From contig CAJJWN010000012.1 in the NCBI GenBank assembly GCA_905196835.1, positions 11,161 through 75,160 of the forward strand: a stretch of 64,000 bases of DNA. The letters are read 5' to 3'. This DNA comes from an uncultured Prevotella sp. (GTDB lineage: Bacteria > Bacteroidota > Bacteroidia > Bacteroidales > Bacteroidaceae). The position numbers were made by a program, and so were the translations under genes. Within the stretch, counting starts at the first letter, position 1, and each line of letters opens with the position of its first letter. The notes under the pieces were generated by a model. That model did no database searches. It saw only the letters and a program-made list of their open reading frames with translations, and was not told the DNA's origin. Shown one piece after another: positions 52,634 to 60,439 of the stretch.

Positions 52634-52659
52634 CGTGCCCCTCGCCGCGCCACGGTGTG

Positions 52660-52770
52660 CGGAAGGCGGCCTTTCGCGCTGCAAGAAGCCATGTTTCGGC
52701 GTGCGAAAGGCCGTCTTTTGCAGGACAAAAGACGGCCTTTCGCAACACGTTGGCTGTCAGGCGGTTGCGC
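52660..52770. repeat. GCGAAAGGCCGTCTTTTG palindrome plus GGCTGTCAGGCGGTTGCG
   Basis: GCGAAAGGCCGTCTTTTG (52703-52720) is the exact complement of 52726-52743, with a loop of five. It is followed by TTGGCTGTCAGGCGGTTGCG, the motif also seen at 19820, 19940 and 60448. Confidence 0.8.
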
Positions 52771-52843
52771 AGGTCGTCATGCGTGGCGCGGCGTAACGCT
52801 TTGCGCGGTGGAGCGGAACGGGGTGGGGCAGGATGGTGTTGGT

Positions 52844-52930
52844 TGACAATTTGTCATTAAACGAGTGTTAGAATGATTAAAATATTTAATCTTTGCTGAC
52901 TTATTGTCAATAAAACATGACAATAAGTCA
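52844..52930. promoter_or_regulatory. Candidate operator of hsp20 with repeated TGACAA half-sites
   Basis: TGACTTATTGTCA (52897-52909) is the perfect complement of TGACAATAAGTCA (52918-52930), spaced by 8 bases. A third palindrome TGACAATTTGTCA lies at 52844-52856. A near-consensus promoter box TTTAATCTTTG (52885-52895) sits just before the first pair, so a bound protein would block the transcript start. It is not CIRCE (TTAGCACTC). Confidence 0.55.
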
Positions 52931-53057
52931 AGATTTGTAAGCGGCACGGAAATTGCATCTTGGTTGGTGAAAGCTTTGAACGAAAGCGAGAGGCAATCGA
53001 AGGCGGCGATGCCCCACGGGGTGCAGCCGCCGGATGACAACAACTAAAAATAAAAAC

Positions 53058-53066
53058 AAGGAGGAT
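53058..53066 (+). promoter_or_regulatory. Strong Shine-Dalgarno site of hsp20
   Basis: AAGGAGGAT, six bases before the ATG. Most genes in this window have no such site. Confidence 0.7.
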
Positions 53067-53072
53067 TTTATT

Positions 53073-53504
53073 ATGGCTATGTTACCTGTATTTGGAAGAA
53101 ACACTTGGATGCCCGACGTATTCAACGACTTTTTCGACAACGACTTCATGACGCGCGCCAACGCTACCGCGCCGGCCATCAACGTCAAGGAAAACGACAA
53201 GGAGTACACCGTAGAGCTTGCCGCTCCGGGCTTGAAGAAGGATGACTTCAACGTCAACATCGACCGCGACGGCAACCTGCACATCCACATGGAGAGCAAG
53301 AACGAGAAGAAGGACGAGGACAAGAAGAGCCACTACCTGCGCCGCGAGTTCTCTTACTCGAAGTTCGAGCAGACGCTGCTCTTGCCTGACGACGTTGACA
53401 AGGACAAGATTGAGGCCAAAGTCAACGACGGAGTGCTCACCGTCAACCTGCCCAAGACCGAGAAGAAAGAGGACAAGACGCTGAAGCAGATTGAGGTGAA
53501 ATAA
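53073..53504 (+). CDS. Small heat-shock protein (Hsp20/alpha-crystallin)
   Basis: An ATP-independent chaperone that holds unfolded proteins. The 143-residue protein has the alpha-crystallin domain from about residue 35: INVKENDKEYTVELAAPGL, KDDFNVNIDRDGNLHIHME, then KFEQTLLLPDDVDKDKIEAK and the typical NDGVLTVNLPK (near 122). The start MAMLPVFGRNTWMPDVF follows a strong AAGGAGG six bases upstream, rare for this phylum and useful for high output after stress. The long leader holds a possible operator at 52844-52930. Confidence 0.94.
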   Translation: MAMLPVFGRNTWMPDVFNDFFDNDFMTRANATAPAINVKENDKEYTVELAAPGLKKDDFNVNIDRDGNLHIHMESKNEKKDEDKKSHYLRREFSYSKFEQTLLLPDDVDKDKIEAKVNDGVLTVNLPKTEKKEDKTLKQIEVK

Positions 53505-53507
53505 AAC

Positions 53508-53580
53508 TCTTAAGTGAAGAGTGAAGAACGAAGAGTGGAGAATTTATATGCTCACGCGTATGAGTTCTCCACTCTTTTTT
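53508..53580. repeat. GTGAAGAGTGAAG / AGTTCTCCACTCTT palindrome after hsp20
   Basis: CTTAAGTGAAGAGTGAAGAAC and GAGTGGAGAA face TTCTCCACTC followed by TTTTTTT (53574-53581). It can act as a terminator of hsp20. The same family is inserted in leuS at 17861. Confidence 0.65.
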
Positions 53581-53610
53581 TGTGTATGTACGTGTATTTA
53601 GCCATGTTAA

Positions 53611-53801
53611 TGTGAGTTCGGCATAACTTCTATATTTCCACAAACAGCGAAAACACCCTTTGTAGGGACATAATTTATTATGTCCGTACGCCGCGAAGAG
53701 GCGTATTATCAAAGCGCAGCAAATGAAAAACGTTCTTTCAGAACGTGCGGACATAATGAATTATGTCCCTACAAAGGATGTTTTCTTATACCTAACTGAC
53801 G
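53611..53801. mobile_element. MITE-like palindromic element, copy B
   Basis: TGTGAGTTCGGCATAACTTC at the left, the CACAAACAGCGAAAA leader, TTTGTAGGGACATAATTTAT, the GCCGCGAAGAGGCG hairpin, AACGTTCTTTCAGAACGT and the right end TTATACCTAACTGACG. It is the copy closest to A (5484). Confidence 0.75.
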
Positions 53802-53891
53802 TATGCTACGTAATGTCAAGCAAGATTGTGTGACTTTTCGCGGTATTTAATTCTTCGCTCTTCACTTTTTCACTCTTCACTTAAAAAGTAG

Positions 53892-53900
53892 TACCTTTGC
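53892..53900 (+). promoter_or_regulatory. Promoter of the MATE gene, -7 element
   Basis: TACCTTTGC only seven bases before the ATG, so the mRNA would have almost no leader. Confidence 0.6.
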
Positions 53901-53907
53901 GCCCGTT

Positions 53908-55302
53908 ATGGCTTCAATTTACGCAAAACTCGTTGAACGTTACGGCGCGCTGGTGCGCCTCGGAGTGCCCATCGTGGTGGGGCAAATCGGCAACGTCGTG
54001 CTCGGCTTTGCCGACACGCTCATGGTGGGGCACCATTCGATGCAGGAGCTGGCCGCCGCCAGCTTCGTCAATACGATGTTCATGCTCGTAGTGCTGTTCG
54101 CCACGGGCTTCTCGTACAGCCTCACGCCCGTGGTGGGCAGCCTCTTCGGGCGCGGCGAGAGGGGCGCAATCGGTGCGGCGGTGAAGAACGGCCTGGCGGC
54201 CAACGCCGCCCTCTCGGTGGTGCTCGTGGCGGTGCTGTCGGTGTTCTGCCTGAACATCCACCGCTTCGGCCAGCCCGAAGAGCTGCTGCCGCTGATGCGT
54301 CCCTACCTGTGGGTGAACATCGCTTCGCTGCCCTTCCTGTGCTGTTTCAACACGTTCAAGCAGTTTTTCGACGGCGTAACCGATACCAAGACGCCGATGT
54401 ATGTCATCATCGGCGGCAACCTTCTCAACATTTTCGGCAACTGGGTGCTCATCTACGGCGAGCTGGGCGCGCCCGAGCTGGGTCTCTTCGGGGCAGGACT
54501 GTCCACGGCCCTGTCGCGCGTCGTCATGGCCGCGGCGTGCGCCCTGGTGTTTTTCCGGCACAGGCGTTACCGCGAATATCGCGCCGGGTTCGCCTCGGGG
54601 CGTGTGAGCCGCGCCGACGTCAGGCGGCTGTCCGCTTTGGGCCTGCCCGTCGCCTTGCAGTTAGGCATGGAGAGCGCGGCCTTCTCCCTGTCGGCCATAT
54701 TCGTGGGATGGCTCGGCACTACGGCCCTTGCCGCCCACCAGGTCATGCTCACCGTGTCGTCAGTGCTCTACATGATTAACAGCGGCATGGCGGCCGCCGT
54801 TGCCGTGCGCGCCAGTTATTTCGCCGGACAGGGCGATTACGAGGCCGTCCGTCGCACGGCGGCCAGCGGCCTTCACGTAGTCCTTGCCATAGCTTTTACG
54901 CTGTCTGTGCCCATATTTCTGCTGCGCGGGGAGATGAGCTGGTGGTTCACCGACAGCGCCGAGGTGTGCTCTTTGGTGTCGGTCACGGTATTTCCGCTCA
55001 TCGCCTACCAGTTTGGCGACGGCCTTCAGTACACCTTCGCCAACGCGTTGAGGGGCATAGAGTGCGTCCGCCCTATGGTTTGGATAGCCTTTTTCTCCTA
55101 CTTCGTGGTGTCGCTGCCGCTGGGCTGGCTGCTCGGCATACATATGGGCTACGGCCTCGTAGGCATCTGGTCGGCCTTCCCCGTGTGCCTGTCGCTGGCC
55201 GGACTGCTCTATTATCTGCGTTTCAAGAGGGAACTGAAGTCCCTCCCCAACCCTCCCGAGGGAGGGGGAAAGGGTGATGAAGCGAAAAGGGTGAAAGGGT
55301 GA
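53908..55302 (+). CDS. MATE-family multidrug/sodium antiporter
   Basis: The 464-residue protein has 12 hydrophobic segments in two halves. It begins LVRLGVPIVVGQIGNVVLGF then ADTLMVGHHSMQELAAASFV, the usual MATE start with a conserved Asp, and has GNLLNIFGNWVLIYGELGAP and FNTFKQFFDGVTDTKTPMYV. Such pumps export cationic drugs or metabolites using a Na+ or H+ gradient. The last ~20 residues (NPPEGGGKGDEAKRVKG) are coded by a CCCTCCCGAGGGAGGG repeat that overlaps the 3' end. Confidence 0.93.
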   Translation: MASIYAKLVERYGALVRLGVPIVVGQIGNVVLGFADTLMVGHHSMQELAAASFVNTMFMLVVLFATGFSYSLTPVVGSLFGRGERGAIGAAVKNGLAANAALSVVLVAVLSVFCLNIHRFGQPEELLPLMRPYLWVNIASLPFLCCFNTFKQFFDGVTDTKTPMYVIIGGNLLNIFGNWVLIYGELGAPELGLFGAGLSTALSRVVMAAACALVFFRHRRYREYRAGFASGRVSRADVRRLSALGLPVALQLGMESAAFSLSAIFVGWLGTTALAAHQVMLTVSSVLYMINSGMAAAVAVRASYFAGQGDYEAVRRTAASGLHVVLAIAFTLSVPIFLLRGEMSWWFTDSAEVCSLVSVTVFPLIAYQFGDGLQYTFANALRGIECVRPMVWIAFFSYFVVSLPLGWLLGIHMGYGLVGIWSAFPVCLSLAGLLYYLRFKRELKSLPNPPEGGGKGDEAKRVKG

Positions 55303-55351
55303 AACAGTGAAAAGTGAAAACGGAAGAATACAAGCACAAACAGAATACCGC

Positions 55352-55473
55352 CTTTGTAGGGGCATAATTCATTATGCCCGTACGTTTCATAAGAAACGTA
55401 TTTCGCAGCCAAATGTCATTCATACGCTCTTTCAGAGCGTGCGGACATAATGAATTATGTCCCTACAAGGGCG
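55352..55473. mobile_element. MITE-like palindromic element, copy C (short)
   Basis: CCTTTGTAGGGGCATAATTC and the complementary right part ATGAATTATGTCCCTACAAG, with a different inner stem (ACGTTTCATAAGAAACGT). It lacks the outer TTCGGCATAA ends of copies A, B and D. Confidence 0.65.
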
Positions 55474-55539
55474 GTGTGCTTTTATGTGGCTTATTATGAT
55501 GGATGAAAATATGATACACCGCAAAACTGCGGATGAACC

Positions 55540-55740
55540 ACAAAATGCCGCCTTTCGCAGCGCGAAAGGCGGCTTTTTGGCTTGTAAAAGGCGGCAAAAC
55601 GGAAGGCAATAGGCGGTCTTTTGCAAAACGCCTTGCCGCAGGCCGTTTCACCGTTCTGCTTTTTTACCTTTTCACTATTTCATCTTTTCTTGTTTTCTCT
55701 ACCTTTCCCCCTCCCTCGGGAGGGTTGGGAGGGGGCTTCA
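55540..55740. repeat. Repeat spacer: CCTTTCGC...GCGAAAGGCGG, TTTTTACC, CCCTCCCTCGGGAGGG
   Basis: GCCGCCTTTCGCAGCGCGAAAGGCGGC is a near-perfect hairpin (55546-55572). Then come TGTAAAAGGCGGC, a TTTTTACCTTTTCAC stretch and CCTCCCTCGGGAGGGTTGG. No gene is supported. Confidence 0.7.
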
Positions 55741-55745
55741 CTTTT

Positions 55746-57353
55746 TCACTTTCCCCACACCACTTCGTCCACCGTGCGGTAGCAGTTTTCCAGCTGCGCG
55801 TCGGCCTTCTCGTGCGTGTCGATGCCGATTTGCATCACCGGCGGCACGCTGTGGCCGTTCACCGCCTGCCACGTGGGCAGTCCGAGGCCGTTCGGGTCGC
55901 CCGTCTTTATGAAGTTGATGTAGTAGCCCTGGAAGATGGACGACATGGTGAAGTCCTCCGGCTGCCAGTCGTACACGCGGTTGGTGGGCAGCGTGCCCAT
56001 GGCATATTCTATGTCGGCCGAGTGCACCGCGCCGGTGGCCGCAGGCTGGTCGGCCTCGCCCTCGGCCTTGTCCTTCACTCCCCCGGCCAGTCCGGCCACC
56101 TTTCCGCTTACGCGCATTGCCGGGCGCGGATGTGTGTAGAGGTAGCGGTAGACGGGCGCGCCGCCTGTCCTGGCGTGCATGTCGCACCACTTCCATGTGC
56201 CGAAGGCCACGAACATGTCGGCCCCAAGCTGTGCTCCCGGCTGCCCGGCCACGTCGGCGTCAGTCCTTATTCCGTACGCCTCGATTATGCGTTCGGTGTC
56301 ATCGCCGAAGCGAGGGGCCAACGCCTCGCGCAGCGAAGCCACTGTCATGGGCCGTCCGCCGAGCACCGCCGTGACGGGCATCTCGGCCGAGTTCCAGCCA
56401 ACGAGCAGCGGCACGCGCGCCTGTCGGCCTGCGGCGTAGGTCTCGACGGGCTGCTCCGTCATGAAGTAACGGTCTATGTTGTACATCCGTTCCATGCCCG
56501 TGCCTGCGGCCTTGGCCAGCAGCTCGTCGGCCGGCATGGCCATCATCTCCTTCAGGTTCTTGCATCCTATGGCCTTCATCACGGCCACTCCGGCCTTCTC
56601 GGCCTCTTCGAGCGTGGCAATCTTGCTGTATGCCATGACCGACGCGCTCGAGCCTATGGCCTGCGCGAACAGTCCCTTGCACAGCGGCGAGGCCATCAGC
56701 GCGCTGACCGAGGCCGAGCCTGCCGACTCGCCCGCTATGGTGATGCGCTCCGGGTCGCCGCCGAAGGCCGCTATGTTGTCCTTCAGCCAGCGTATCGCCG
56801 CCGCCTGGTCGAGGAATCCGTAGTTGCCCGAGCCTTTGTAGCTGGTCTCCTTTGACAGCTCGGGATGCGCCAGGAAGCCGAACACACCCTCGCGGTAGTT
56901 GGCCGTTACCGACACTATTCCGCGCCGCGCCATGGCGTCGCCTGCGTAGCGAGGCTCGCTGCCCGAGCCGGCCATAAGTCCCCCGCCGTTGAAGTATATG
57001 AGCACGGGCAGCCGCTCGGTCATCGTCTCCGCCGGTGTCCAGATGTTCAGGTAGAGGCAGTCTTCGCTGTTTTCGCTTGTGCCGAAGTTCATGTCGCCGA
57101 AGAGGTTTTGCTGCATCGGGTTGGGGCCGAAGTGCTTTGCCTTGCGCACGCCCGTCCACGGCTTCACGGGCTGCGGCGCCTTCCAGCGCAGCTCTCCGAC
57201 AGGAGGCTGGGCGAAGGGCACGCCCTTGAACACCTTGATGCCCGACTCGTATGTGCCTTCGAGCACGCCGCACGCCGTCTTGGCCTGCGGCCCTTGTGCG
57301 CCGGCCGCTGCCGTACAGAGAGCCAGCGCGAGTGAGATGATGAGTTTTTTCAT
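55746..57353 (-). CDS. Secreted type B carboxylesterase
   Basis: The 535-residue protein has a signal peptide (MKKLIISLALALCTAAAGAQ) and the COesterase fold: GIKVFKGVPFAQPPVGELRW near 38, SEDCLYLNIWTP, the oxyanion YFNGGG, the nucleophile elbow TIAGESAGSASVSALM near 202, acidic GWNSAEMPV, and the catalytic His in GAVHSADIEYAMG near 444. It hydrolyses carboxylic esters, likely in the periplasm. It starts four bases inside the stop of the methyltransferase gene (ATGA). The frame is open on to 58727, but that part overlaps the methyltransferase and is not coding. Confidence 0.93.
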   Translation of the reverse strand: MKKLIISLALALCTAAAGAQGPQAKTACGVLEGTYESGIKVFKGVPFAQPPVGELRWKAPQPVKPWTGVRKAKHFGPNPMQQNLFGDMNFGTSENSEDCLYLNIWTPAETMTERLPVLIYFNGGGLMAGSGSEPRYAGDAMARRGIVSVTANYREGVFGFLAHPELSKETSYKGSGNYGFLDQAAAIRWLKDNIAAFGGDPERITIAGESAGSASVSALMASPLCKGLFAQAIGSSASVMAYSKIATLEEAEKAGVAVMKAIGCKNLKEMMAMPADELLAKAAGTGMERMYNIDRYFMTEQPVETYAAGRQARVPLLVGWNSAEMPVTAVLGGRPMTVASLREALAPRFGDDTERIIEAYGIRTDADVAGQPGAQLGADMFVAFGTWKWCDMHARTGGAPVYRYLYTHPRPAMRVSGKVAGLAGGVKDKAEGEADQPAATGAVHSADIEYAMGTLPTNRVYDWQPEDFTMSSIFQGYYINFIKTGDPNGLGLPTWQAVNGHSVPPVMQIGIDTHEKADAQLENCYRTVDEVVWGK

Positions 57354-58603
57354 GATTGTATGGTTTTGGTTTGGTTGTGTTTCTCGCATATGTACAGCAC
57401 ATGCTGGCCGTCGCCTGTGGTCGTTCCGAAGATGTAAGTGTCGCTGCCGTCGCGCAGTTTCAGCTTCTTGCGCAGCGCGTCCGCCGTCAGGGGAAAGTTC
57501 CTTACGCTTACGTTGGCACGCTCGACACCGGCCAGCGCGGCCTTCAGCCCGCGCTTGTTCATGGTCGTAACGGCGCGTATGGCGAAGCCGCGGCCGGGGA
57601 ACTGCGGTATTTCCACGGGCGAGAGGAACAGGTGGCTGTCTCGGCTTACCTGCCGTGCGGCGTAGCGTTGTTCCAAGAGATAGAAGCATCCGGCCTTCAT
57701 CAGCGATGCGTTTGGCTCGTAGAGGAAGGCGGGCGGGGTTGCTTGGGGTGGCTGTGAGGGCTGGGAGTTGTGGGAGAACTGGGAGCTCTGGGACAGCTCT
57801 TCGGGGGTGAACGAGAGTTCTTGGCCGTCGTTCACGCAGTAAATGCGCTCTATTTTGGTGTACTTCCGCGATAGCACGAGCAGCAGTTCCTTGCACTCGT
57901 TGCCTACTGACACGATGTGCACCTCGCCCACCTGCGTGCCCATGTCGGCCGCGGCCTTGCGCCAGTCGAGCATGGGTGAGAGCTTGAGCATCACGTAGTC
58001 GGCCTTCTCGAGCAACTCCTCGCGCATCGCGAGCATGTCGGGCGTGCAGTCGCTGATGGCGAACGTGCGTCCGCCCGACTGCGAGCGGCGCGCCGGGTCG
58101 GCGTAGACGAGCGTGGCATGGCTTATTCCTTCGATTATTTGCGCACAGTCGCCGCAAACCACCTCGGCCTGGCTGATGCCCAGCGCGGCCATGTTGTGCC
58201 GCGAGATGTCGCACAAATGGCTCTGCCGTTCGATGTAGACGGCCTTGCCGAAGAGCGGCGCGAGGTATGAGAAGTCTACGCCGAAGCCGCCCGTGAGGTC
58301 GATGAGTGTCAACGGGTTGGCTGGGAGAACTGGGAGGATTGGGAGTTCTGTGATGAGGCGGCGGACTACTGCGGCCTTGTACATGGCCGTCTGTTCCGAC
58401 GAGCATTGCTCCATCGAGATGTGCGGCGGATACACTATGCCCTCGGTGGCGGCCCATCGCGGCAGCTTGGTGCGCGCCCGTTGGCGGCCCGCTATTTGGT
58501 CGAGGGCGTAGGTGAGGTCGATGTCCGTGCGCCCGGCATGGCGCAGGGCGAGCTGTCGGATGTCGTCGTCGAGGTGCTGGGAGATGAATTCCTGGGTAGT
58601 CAT
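57350..58603 (-). CDS. SAM-dependent methyltransferase (THUMP-like), with two repeat-derived stretches
   Basis: The 417-residue protein has LTLIDLTGGFGVDFSYLAPL (SAM motif I), AVYIERQSHLCDISRHNMAA and LVYADPARRSQSGG (motif IV) with MLKLSPMLDW, as in the class I methyltransferases with a THUMP-like C-terminus found in Bacteroidota, probably acting on RNA. Two stretches are translated GGGAGAACTGGGAG-type repeat: TELPILPVLPANPL (58317-58352) just before motif I, and SQSSQFSHNSQPSQPPQ (57741-57795) in a loop near residue 280. Both keep the frame. The start is set at 58603, because the frame upstream is repeat. It overlaps the esterase gene by four bases. Confidence 0.85.
   Translation of the reverse strand: MTTQEFISQHLDDDIRQLALRHAGRTDIDLTYALDQIAGRQRARTKLPRWAATEGIVYPPHISMEQCSSEQTAMYKAAVVRRLITELPILPVLPANPLTLIDLTGGFGVDFSYLAPLFGKAVYIERQSHLCDISRHNMAALGISQAEVVCGDCAQIIEGISHATLVYADPARRSQSGGRTFAISDCTPDMLAMREELLEKADYVMLKLSPMLDWRKAAADMGTQVGEVHIVSVGNECKELLLVLSRKYTKIERIYCVNDGQELSFTPEELSQSSQFSHNSQPSQPPQATPPAFLYEPNASLMKAGCFYLLEQRYAARQVSRDSHLFLSPVEIPQFPGRGFAIRAVTTMNKRGLKAALAGVERANVSVRNFPLTADALRKKLKLRDGSDTYIFGTTTGDGQHVLYICEKHNQTKTIQS
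57741..57795 (-). repeat. In-frame GGGAGTTGTGGGAGAACTGG repeat inside the methyltransferase gene
   Basis: Units CTGTGAGGGCTGGGAGTTG and GGGAGAACTGGGAGCTCTGG code a Ser/Gln/Pro-rich loop. The same units fill spacers at 30900, 58617 and 59361. Confidence 0.8.
58317..58352 (-). repeat. Second in-frame repeat in the methyltransferase gene
   Basis: GGCTGGGAGAACTGGGAGG then ATTGGGAGTTCTG codes ELPILPVLPANPL, just before SAM motif I. Confidence 0.75.
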
Positions 58604-58616
58604 TTTTTCTCTTTTT

Positions 58617-58772
58617 ATGGGTGTGCTGGGAGAGCTGGGAGGGCTGGGAGTGCTGTGATGGAGGGTGAACTGGGAGAACCGGGAAGAATGGGAAGGCCGG
58701 GCGGGCCGGGTGCTCTGCCTCATTCACAGTTCTCTCAGTTCTCCCAGCTCTCCCAGTTCTTTCAGCCTATCC
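58617..58772. repeat. GGGAGAGCTGGGAGG palindrome, left of four-helix-bundle gene 2
   Basis: GCTGGGAGAGCTGGGAGGGC faces AGTTCTCCCAGCTCTCCCAG across a core GGCCGGGCGGGCCGGG. It joins the methyltransferase and the bundle gene. Confidence 0.85.
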
Positions 58773-58773
58773 A

Positions 58774-59337
58774 TTATTTCAGGCTATTGCGGTATTTCAG
58801 TCGTGCCCTTGTCATCTCCTCCCTGATGCCGCCTTGTGTCAGGAAACGTTGCTTTGCGGCTTCTATCAGGCGCGCCATGAGGTAGTCGGTTTGGTGAATC
58901 AGTATTATGGCGATGTTGGCCGTGGTCTCGGCAGAGCGTGTCTTTACGCGTTCGCGGTAGTAAACCGAATCGGCGTGGGCGCGGCATACTTGCCTGGTTT
59001 GTACGGCCTTGGGCGAGTCCTTGGGCCAAAGTTCCATGTCTCTTACCCTCAAATAGTCCTCATAATCGGCCAACAGCTCTTGCAGGCTGGCCTTAGCCAC
59101 GTTGTACAGCTTGATTTCCGTCTCGCGCGAAGCTGTCGCAGCCTGGCTTCCTTCGGCAATGTTCTGCTTGCCGCTGCGCGCCGCCTGCATCATCTGGTCT
59201 ACCGTGCGGTCGCCCTTTTCAAGGTATTTATGGGCGAAGTGATAGGTTATGTCGTAGATACATTCGGCCTTGCGGTACACCAACAGCTTGTGGTAGTCGC
59301 CCTGCTGTGGCATGAAGTCCTTGTTGAATGTTGTCAT
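58774..59337 (-). CDS. Four-helix-bundle protein, copy 2
   Basis: The 187-residue protein has QGDYHKLLVYRKAECIYDIT, GDRTVDQMMQAARSGKQNIA and LADYEDYLRVRDMELWPK, at the same positions as in copy 1 (40056-40625), with about 60% identical residues by eye. Both have an extra C-terminal 'suffix' (NIAIILIHQTDYLMARLIE) missing from copy 3. The family is known from 23S rRNA intervening sequences and from genomes with many repeats. The gene is flanked by GGGAGAGCTGGGAG arrays on both sides, a family different from the one around copy 1. Confidence 0.88.
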   Translation of the reverse strand: MTTFNKDFMPQQGDYHKLLVYRKAECIYDITYHFAHKYLEKGDRTVDQMMQAARSGKQNIAEGSQAATASRETEIKLYNVAKASLQELLADYEDYLRVRDMELWPKDSPKAVQTRQVCRAHADSVYYRERVKTRSAETTANIAIILIHQTDYLMARLIEAAKQRFLTQGGIREEMTRARLKYRNSLK

Positions 59338-59360
59338 GGTATTGTTGTTTTTGAGTGTTA

Positions 59361-59462
59361 ATGGGAGAGTTGGGAGAGCTGGGAGGACTGGGAGCTTTGA
59401 GAGAACTGTGTTGTTTTCAGTTCTCCCAGTTTTCCCAGAATTCCCAGTTCTCCCATTATTCC
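59361..59462. repeat. GGGAGAGTTGGGAGAGCTGG palindrome, right of four-helix-bundle gene 2
   Basis: GGGAGAGCTGGGAGGACTGG faces AGTTCTCCCAGTTTTCCCAG and AATTCCCAGTTCTCCCA around a TGAGAGAACTGTGTTG core. Confidence 0.85.
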
Positions 59463-59466
59463 CTTG

Positions 59467-60150
59467 TTATTTGATTACTTTGTAATACTTCCTTGCCGTG
59501 GCTCTTGATATCAGGTTGAAGTGCCACCACTCCGTCCTTAGCGGGCGGAAGCCGGCGTAGCGCATCACTTGGCGCAGCAGCTGGCGGTTCTTCTGCGCCC
59601 GGCGGCTGATGCGTCCGCTCTTTACGAGGGCGTCCTCACGGTCGATGTGGGCTGCCGAGCCCATGTAGTCGATGGGCGTGCCCATGTCGAGCGTGTCGCC
59701 CTTGGCGTCGCACAGCGTTATGTCAACGGCCATTCCGTAGTTGTGCAGGCCGCCTCCGCGCGCGGGGTTGCTCACGTAGAAGTATTTGCTTGTGCCCTTC
59801 ACCTTGTCCCACATGCGCTGCTGTATGCTCATGGGGCGCGCCGCGTCGTACACCTTCAGGCTCAGGTCGGGCCGCAGCTGCTTCAGTCTCTTCTGCGCCT
59901 TGGCAAGGGCTGCGGCTGCCTTGGGGTGCAGGTAGGCGCGCGTCAGGTCGGTGTAGAGCACCTCGCCCGTGAAGTTGTCGGCCCTGGCGTACATCAGGCT
60001 TACGGGTATTGTTTTGTCCCTGGTGTGTATGTCAACCATCCCCTGCCGCTCCATCGACAGCTCCGTCTTCGTCTTCTTCACGCTTTTCTGCGCGCAGGCC
60101 GGTGCGCAGAGCAGGGCGGCGAGCGCGGCAATCGTTATAATCCGTTTCAT
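59467..60150 (-). CDS. D-alanyl-D-alanine dipeptidase (peptidase M15D, VanX-like)
   Basis: This zinc enzyme splits D-Ala-D-Ala from peptidoglycan turnover. The 227-residue protein has a signal peptide (MKRIITIAALAALLCAPACA), SLKVYDAARPMSIQQRMW near 100 (active-site Arg), GGLHNYGMAVDITLCD near 135 (zinc His and Asp) and RTEWWHFNL near 210 (Glu and the third His ligand). It could serve recycling in the periplasm rather than vancomycin resistance, since no vanHA genes are near. The start is at the signal peptide; the frame extends upstream only into the MITE-like element. Confidence 0.92.
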   Translation of the reverse strand: MKRIITIAALAALLCAPACAQKSVKKTKTELSMERQGMVDIHTRDKTIPVSLMYARADNFTGEVLYTDLTRAYLHPKAAAALAKAQKRLKQLRPDLSLKVYDAARPMSIQQRMWDKVKGTSKYFYVSNPARGGGLHNYGMAVDITLCDAKGDTLDMGTPIDYMGSAAHIDREDALVKSGRISRRAQKNRQLLRQVMRYAGFRPLRTEWWHFNLISRATARKYYKVIK

Positions 60151-60167
60151 CATAATAGTGTTTTTAG

Positions 60168-60354
60168 CGTTAGTTCGGTATAAGAAACCATCCTTTGTAG
60201 GGACATAATTCATTATGTCCGTACGCCGCGAAGAGGCGTATTACACAAGCGCGGCAAATGAAAAACGTTCTTTCAGAACGTGCGGACATAATGAATTATG
60301 TCCCTACAAAGGATGGTTTCGCTATTATGAAAATAGCAGTTATACCGAACTCGC
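60168..60354. mobile_element. MITE-like palindromic element, copy D
   Basis: CGTTAGTTCGGTATAA (60168-60183) and TTATACCGAACTCGCG (60339-60354) are complementary at 14 of 16 positions. The inner part is almost the same as copies A and B. It lies upstream of the dipeptidase gene and may carry or move its promoter. Confidence 0.8.
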
Positions 60355-60439
60355 GTGGTTTTTAAGGCAAAGATACTCCTTTTACGGCTATAAAGCAAGG
60401 CTTGGTGGCAATTTGTTTGGAATGCGGTTGATTTTCAAC

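Noticed and set aside
55746..58727. Very long open frame (993 codons) on the minus strand
   Set aside because: Only the part from 57353 down is the esterase. The upstream part overlaps the methyltransferase gene in another frame and translates to Arg/Pro/His-rich nonsense typical of GC-rich shadows.
60151..60213. Longer N-terminus of the dipeptidase (MNYVPTKDGF)
   Set aside because: These residues come from the MITE-like element. The same false peptide appears beside the other copies; the signal peptide starts at 60150.
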